From assembly GCA_038223055.1 (NCBI GenBank), contig JBBRHF010000034.1, positions 1 to 27,348 on the forward strand: 27,348 nucleotides of DNA, in the 5' to 3' direction. Made by a program: the position numbers and the translations under genes. Within the stretch, counting starts at the first letter, position 1; each line of letters begins with the position of its first letter. This document shows positions 23,823 through 27,348 of this stretch, one piece after another. The stretch is from JBBRHF01 sp038223055 (GTDB lineage Bacteria; Actinomycetota; Actinomycetes; JACCUZ01). The notes below the pieces were generated by a model, which saw only the letters and a program-made list of their open reading frames with translations, was not told the DNA's origin and ran no database searches.

Positions 23823-25361
23823 GTGGCAGGCATGAGCGAGCGCTACAGCCGACGCATCGGAACCCTGATCCGTGACGCCCGCCAGCATCGGGGGTGGACG
23901 CAGAGCCAGCTGGCCGCCGAGCTGGCCACGAGTCAGAGTGCTGTGAACCGGATCGAACGCGGCGGCCAGAACCTCAGCCTGGAAATGATCGCCCGCATCG
24001 GCGAGGCGCTGGACAGCGAGCTCGTGTCTCTCGGGCCGGTCGGTCCCACGCACCTCAAGGTCGTCGGCGGTCGCCCCCTCTCTGGCAACATCGAGGTGAA
24101 GTCGAGCAAGAACGCGGGCGTGGCTCTGCTGTGCGCCTCGCTGCTCAACCGCGGCCGCACGACGTTGCGCAGCGTGGCCCGCATCGAGGAGGTCAACCGG
24201 CTGCTGGAGGTGCTGCACAGCATCGGGGTGCGGACCCGGTGGATCGGCGACGACAACGACCTCGAGATCGTTCCTCCAGCCGAGCTTGACCTGAAAAACA
24301 TGGACGCCGGTGCCGCTCGTCGTACTCGCAGCGTGATCATGTTCCTCGGGCCGTTGCTGCACCGCGCCGAGTCCTTCCAGCTGCCCCATGCCGGGGGCTG
24401 CAACCTCGGCACCCGCACCGTCGAGCCGCACCTCGCCTGCCTGCGCCGGTTCGGTCTGCAGGTGACTGCGACCGAGGGCTTCTACCAGGCCGCCGTCGAC
24501 CCGACGGTGCATCCGGTCCGCCCGATCGTGTTGATCGAGCGCGGCGACACCGTCACCGAGAACGTCCTGATGGCCGCCGCTCTCGACGACCAGGTCACGG
24601 TCATCCGCAACGCAAGTCCCAACTACATGGTGCAGGACCTGTGTTTCTATCTCGGCAAGCTCGGCGTGCGCATCGAGGGCATCGGCTCCACCACGTTGAC
24701 GGTGCACGGCGTGAAGGACATCGACGTCGACGTCGACTACGCGCCCTCCGAGGACCCGATCGAGGCGATGAGCCTGCTCACCGCCGGCATCGTCACCGGC
24801 TCGGAGATCACCATCGAACGGGCGCCGATCGAGTTCCTTGAGATCGAGCTCGCCCTGCTGGAGGAGATGGGGCTGAACTACGAGCGAAGCCCGGAGTACG
24901 TCGCGGCCAACGGCCATACGCGGCTCGTGGATCTCACCACCTACCCGTCGCAGCTTCGCTCCCCCATCGACAAGATCCATCCGATGCCCTTCCCGGGCCT
25001 GAACATCGACAACCTGCCCTTCTTCGCCGTCATCGCCGCCAGCGCGCAGGGCTCGACGCTGATCCACGACTGGGTCTATGAGAACCGCGCGATCTATCTC
25101 ACCGACCTCAACAAGCTCGGGGCCTCGGTCAAGCTGCTGGACCCGCATCGGGTCTACATCGAAGGCCCGACCCGGTGGTCGGGAGCCGAAGTCATCTGTC
25201 CTCCGGCGCTGCGTCCCGCAGTCGTGATCCTGCTCGCCATGCTTGCGGCCAAGGGCACCTCGGTGCTGCGCAGCGTCTACGTGATCAACCGCGGCTACGA
25301 GGACCTGGCGAGCCGGCTCAGTGCCCTGGGCGCGCAGATCGAGACGTTCCGCGACGAGTAA
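23823..25361 (+). CDS. XRE-type HTH domain fused to a MurA-like enolpyruvyl transferase
   Basis: This 512-residue protein starts at GTG 23823 (or ATG 23832). Residues 11-70 (RIGTLIRDARQHRGWTQSQL...NRIERG) are an XRE/Cro DNA-binding domain. From 76 on the chain is like UDP-GlcNAc 1-carboxyvinyltransferase: VKSSKNAGVALLCASLL (K96, N97), HAGGCNLGTRTVEPHL (C193, R198, matching MurA C115 and R120 of E. coli), then IHPMPFPGLNIDNLP (D396, matching D305). These catalytic residues remain, so it may be active. The standard actinobacterial MurA lacks the HTH. It could be a second MurA that also represses genes in response to UDP-GlcNAc or PEP. Its neighbours are cell-wall genes. The stop codon lies in a 23-bp tandem repeat. 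Regulation through the dyad in front is likely. Confidence 0.88.
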   Translation: MAGMSERYSRRIGTLIRDARQHRGWTQSQLAAELATSQSAVNRIERGGQNLSLEMIARIGEALDSELVSLGPVGPTHLKVVGGRPLSGNIEVKSSKNAGVALLCASLLNRGRTTLRSVARIEEVNRLLEVLHSIGVRTRWIGDDNDLEIVPPAELDLKNMDAGAARRTRSVIMFLGPLLHRAESFQLPHAGGCNLGTRTVEPHLACLRRFGLQVTATEGFYQAAVDPTVHPVRPIVLIERGDTVTENVLMAAALDDQVTVIRNASPNYMVQDLCFYLGKLGVRIEGIGSTTLTVHGVKDIDVDVDYAPSEDPIEAMSLLTAGIVTGSEITIERAPIEFLEIELALLEEMGLNYERSPEYVAANGHTRLVDLTTYPSQLRSPIDKIHPMPFPGLNIDNLPFFAVIAASAQGSTLIHDWVYENRAIYLTDLNKLGASVKLLDPHRVYIEGPTRWSGAEVICPPALRPAVVILLAMLAAKGTSVLRSVYVINRGYEDLASRLSALGAQIETFRDE

Positions 25362-25398
25362 GATGAAAGGACGGTGACGAGTAAGATGAAAGGACGGT
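25353..25398. repeat. 23-bp tandem duplication over the HTH-MurA stop codon
   Basis: 25353-25375 is repeated exactly at 25376-25398. The unit includes the codons Asp-Glu, the TAA stop, and a following ATG/AAAGGA stretch. The duplication leaves the protein unchanged because the first stop remains. Confidence 0.95.
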
Positions 25399-25437
25399 CC
25401 TGACGTCGCTCACCGGCGTCGGCTACAGAACGAAGCC

Positions 25438-26745
25438 GTGGACGCCGAGGATCCAGGGAGTCGCCAACTCACTCTCATCGGACCCCCCGTGCCCCTTGTC
25501 CCGCCCCGCCGGTTTCGACGATCCGCCGCTGCCACGCTGGCGCTGATCGGCGTACTGCTCACCGGCGGCGGCGGTTGGGGTTCGGTCGGCGCGGCCGGCT
25601 CCGAGTCCCCCGCCCCCTCCCCTGGTGCCGCGGACAGCCAGCGGCGGGCGACCACCTTGGACCGGCTCGCGACCGTGCGGGAGGAGTCGACGGCGGACGC
25701 GCGGGCCCGACTCGCCGCTCTGGCCGACGCCTCCGGCACGCTGCTTGAGACGTTCGTCACGGCACGGGCCACAGCCCAGACGGCGCGGGCAGAGCAGCGC
25801 CGCCAACAAGCCCGGCTCGAGGCCGCTCGTGTGGTCGTGCGCAGCGAACGCGCGACCCTCGGTCGCTACGCGGCGTCGGCCTACCGCAACGGCGGCGCCG
25901 CAGGGCAGTTCGCCGTGATCATCTCGCTGCTGGAGACGCGCAGCCCCACCGACGTCGGGCGGGCTGCAGCGGACCTGCAGTGGGCCGGGACCCAGCAGAG
26001 CAACACCGTCAGCCGGGTTGAGAGCGCCGCAGCGACGGTGGCCGACGCGGCCGCCGCGGCCGCCGCGGCGAGGTCCCGAGCCGAGGTCGCCGAGACGGCT
26101 GCGCGAGAGGCCAAGACCAAGGCCGCCGCGCTTGTGACCCAGCAGAAGGTCCTGGTCGCTGCGCTGGCGCGGCGGGCTGCTGCGGCCCGCGGCGCAGCCG
26201 ACGTCGCCGCGGCGACCGCCCGGCAGTTGGCGCGGGCCCGCGTCGTCGCCGATCAGCGTGGTGTCGCCGCCGCGGCAGCGCGTGCGGCGGCCCTCTCCCG
26301 GGGCGAGGTCGTGCTCAGCGCCGGCGCCTGCACCGGGCGCGACACCAGCGGCTACCCCAACGGCCAGATCCCCCTGGAGGCGCTCTGCCCGCTGTGGGGC
26401 GCGGAGTGGCAGGTGGCCAGAGCCGACGCCGCGGACGCTTTCGGTGCGATGAGCAAGGCGTACGCCGCGGAGTTCGGCCGCCCGATCTGTGTCACCGACT
26501 CCTACCGCAACCTGCCCATGCAGGTCGACCTGCACGCCCGCAAGCCCGGCATGACGGCCGTCCCCGGGACCAGCAACCACGGCTGGGGCACGGCGGTCGA
26601 CCTGTGCGACGGGGTCGAACGGTTCGGCACGCCCACCTTCACCTGGCTGCAAGTCAACGCCCCGCGATTCGGGTGGTTCCACCCGAGCTGGGCTGTGGCC
26701 GGGGGCACCCGGCCGGAACCGTGGCACTGGGAGTTCGCCGGCTGA
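25438..26745 (+). CDS. Secreted coiled-coil M15/VanY-like peptidase
   Basis: 435 residues from GTG 25438. GTG 25489 gives a more normal signal peptide (PLVPPRRFRRSAAATLALIG...), and neither start has a good ribosome site. After a Gly-rich segment and predicted cleavage near GSVGA, residues about 65-300 are an Ala/Arg/Glu-rich coiled coil. The C-terminal domain (about 318-435) is D-Ala-D-Ala carboxypeptidase-like: VTDSYRNLPMQVDLHARKPG, then TSNHGWGTAVDLCDG (H381, D388) and EPWHWEFAG (H430, E432), the zinc ligands and base of the M15/VanY family. It should trim peptidoglycan stem peptides outside the cell. It follows the HTH-MurA gene by 76 bp on the same strand. Part of its signal-peptide DNA is copied at 23321-23404. 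Confidence 0.88.
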   Translation: MDAEDPGSRQLTLIGPPVPLVPPRRFRRSAAATLALIGVLLTGGGGWGSVGAAGSESPAPSPGAADSQRRATTLDRLATVREESTADARARLAALADASGTLLETFVTARATAQTARAEQRRQQARLEAARVVVRSERATLGRYAASAYRNGGAAGQFAVIISLLETRSPTDVGRAAADLQWAGTQQSNTVSRVESAAATVADAAAAAAAARSRAEVAETAAREAKTKAAALVTQQKVLVAALARRAAAARGAADVAAATARQLARARVVADQRGVAAAAARAAALSRGEVVLSAGACTGRDTSGYPNGQIPLEALCPLWGAEWQVARADAADAFGAMSKAYAAEFGRPICVTDSYRNLPMQVDLHARKPGMTAVPGTSNHGWGTAVDLCDGVERFGTPTFTWLQVNAPRFGWFHPSWAVAGGTRPEPWHWEFAG

Positions 26746-26768
26746 ACGGTGCGGCTAAGCCCCGCCTT

Positions 26769-26823
26769 CCATGATCGTGAAACTTTCGAGCGATAGGCGC
26801 ACTCAATCGTTTCGCGATCATGG
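26769..26823. terminator. Bidirectional hairpin between convergent genes
   Basis: CCATGATCGTGAAAC (26769-26783) pairs with GTTTCGCGATCATGG (26809-26823), 15 bp with one G-T wobble, around a 25-nt loop. It lies between the stop of the peptidase gene and the stop of the penicillin-binding protein gene, so it can serve both strands. Confidence 0.65.
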
Positions 26824-26898
26824 ACGGCGCGGCGCGTGGGCCCGATCCTTGTCCCCCAGCCTGGCTGCCGACGTAGAAAGGCCGGGCCGGCAGAGGAG

Positions 26899-27348
26899 CT
26901 AGGGGTTGCCCGGGGGCGGGGCGCCGTTGCCGGCAGCCGGCGGCAGGTTGGTGGCCCCGCCTGGTGCCGGCGCGCCGTTGGCCGCGCCCCCGGTGCCGTT
27001 GCCCCCGGTGCCGTTGCCCCCGGTGCCGTTGCCCCTGGTGCCGTTGCCCCCGGTGCCGTTGCCCCGGTTCCGGTTGCCGAACCCGTTGCCCCGGCGACGG
27101 TTGCCGTTGCCGTTGAACCTCGGCTGAGGCGGCACGAAGCGGAACTTCGGGTCGCCCTGAGCCACCGAGAACGGCGGGTCGCTGAAGCTCTTGACGGGGG
27201 TGTTCTCCAGGGCGGTGTTCATGGTTTGTCGCCAGATGGGTCCGGGCAGGCAGCCCCCGCACACGTCGGCGTAGTAGCGCCCGCCGATGACCCGGTTGGA
27301 CAGGGGGTAGCCCCCGGCCGGCGGTGAGGGGTTCCCGGCCCACACGGC
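26899..27348 (-). CDS. Penicillin-binding protein, C-terminal part (partial)
   Basis: The frame runs off the right edge; 149 residues are visible. VWAGNPSPPAGGYPLSNRVI, GGRYYADVCGGCLPGPIWRQ and TMNTALENTPVKSFSDPP match the end of the transpeptidase domain of class A penicillin-binding proteins (PonA-like). A tail of about 80 residues follows, with GNG, GTGG and Pro-rich repeats, typical of actinobacterial PBP C-termini but without known fold. It would act in the outer face of the membrane, cross-linking peptidoglycan. It converges on the M15 peptidase gene. Class A versus class C cannot be decided, since the glycosyltransferase part is outside the window. Confidence 0.85.
   Translation of the reverse strand, partial: AVWAGNPSPPAGGYPLSNRVIGGRYYADVCGGCLPGPIWRQTMNTALENTPVKSFSDPPFSVAQGDPKFRFVPPQPRFNGNGNRRRGNGFGNRNRGNGTGGNGTRGNGTGGNGTGGNGTGGAANGAPAPGGATNLPPAAGNGAPPPGNP
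26992..27066. repeat. Five 15-bp tandem repeats in the PBP tail
   Basis: GGTGCCGTTGCCCCC is repeated five times (26992-27066) with single-base changes in units 3 and 5. Each unit codes for five residues in frame (GNGTG/R pattern) on the minus strand, so copy number can vary without a frameshift. Confidence 0.9.

Overview
The window is high-GC DNA from an actinomycete-type actinobacterium. The signs are the codon use, many GTG starts with GGAGG-like ribosome binding sites, an Lsr2-like DNA-binding tail, an HTH-MurA fusion and a Gly/Asn-rich tail on a penicillin-binding protein. The sequence alone does not fix a genus. No rRNA, tRNA, CRISPR array or intact mobile element was seen.

Layout. (1) 1-3373: the end of a membrane protein on the + strand, then minus-strand genes: a VapBC toxin-antitoxin pair with a dyad over the vapB start, an ATP-grasp ligase and an enterochelin-esterase-like hydrolase. 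(2) 3550-6285: a minus-strand operon of an OmpR-type response regulator, a histidine kinase and an ERCC4 nuclease fused to an Lsr2-like tail. The reading frames overlap, so the three are probably co-transcribed. (3) 6685-11400: a divergent 1571-residue secreted multicopper oxidase with an inserted GxGY repeat block and three fibronectin-III-like domains, followed by a strong hairpin. (4) 11401-12468: a gene-poor, locally AT-richer stretch with only fragments. (5) 12469-23159: a 12-gene ethanolamine-utilisation microcompartment operon on the minus strand, in the order ethanolamine permease, EutN, EutA, EutB, EutC, EutL, acylating aldehyde dehydrogenase (EutE-like), EutM, EutQ, EutJ, a tandem EutS-like shell protein and a small unnamed protein. 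(6) 23160-23822: promoter region plus debris, namely a frameshifted Uma2-family fragment and an 84-bp copy of the 5' end of the peptidase gene lying 2.2 kb away. (7) 23823-27348: cell-wall genes, namely the HTH-MurA fusion, a secreted M15/VanY-like peptidase and the C-terminus of a penicillin-binding protein.

How the eut genes work together. The permease imports ethanolamine. EutBC, kept active by EutA, splits it to acetaldehyde and ammonia with adenosylcobalamin. The EutE-like enzyme turns acetaldehyde into acetyl-CoA inside a shell of EutM hexamers, EutN pentamers, EutL trimers and, I infer, the tandem EutS-like trimer. EutQ (acetate kinase activity is known for the family) and EutJ (chaperone-like) complete the set. 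No phosphotransacetylase, alcohol dehydrogenase, adenosyltransferase or eut regulator is visible in the window.

The most interesting material is in this operon: a fused double-EutS shell protein; a recurring amphipathic helix (pattern VxxIVxxVLxEL) at the N-terminus of EutC and the C-terminus of the EutE-like enzyme, with a looser version near the C-terminus of the small last protein; and that small protein itself, which joins an EutT/EutQ-like N-terminal module to a repeat linker and the helix. It may be a new cargo or adaptor.
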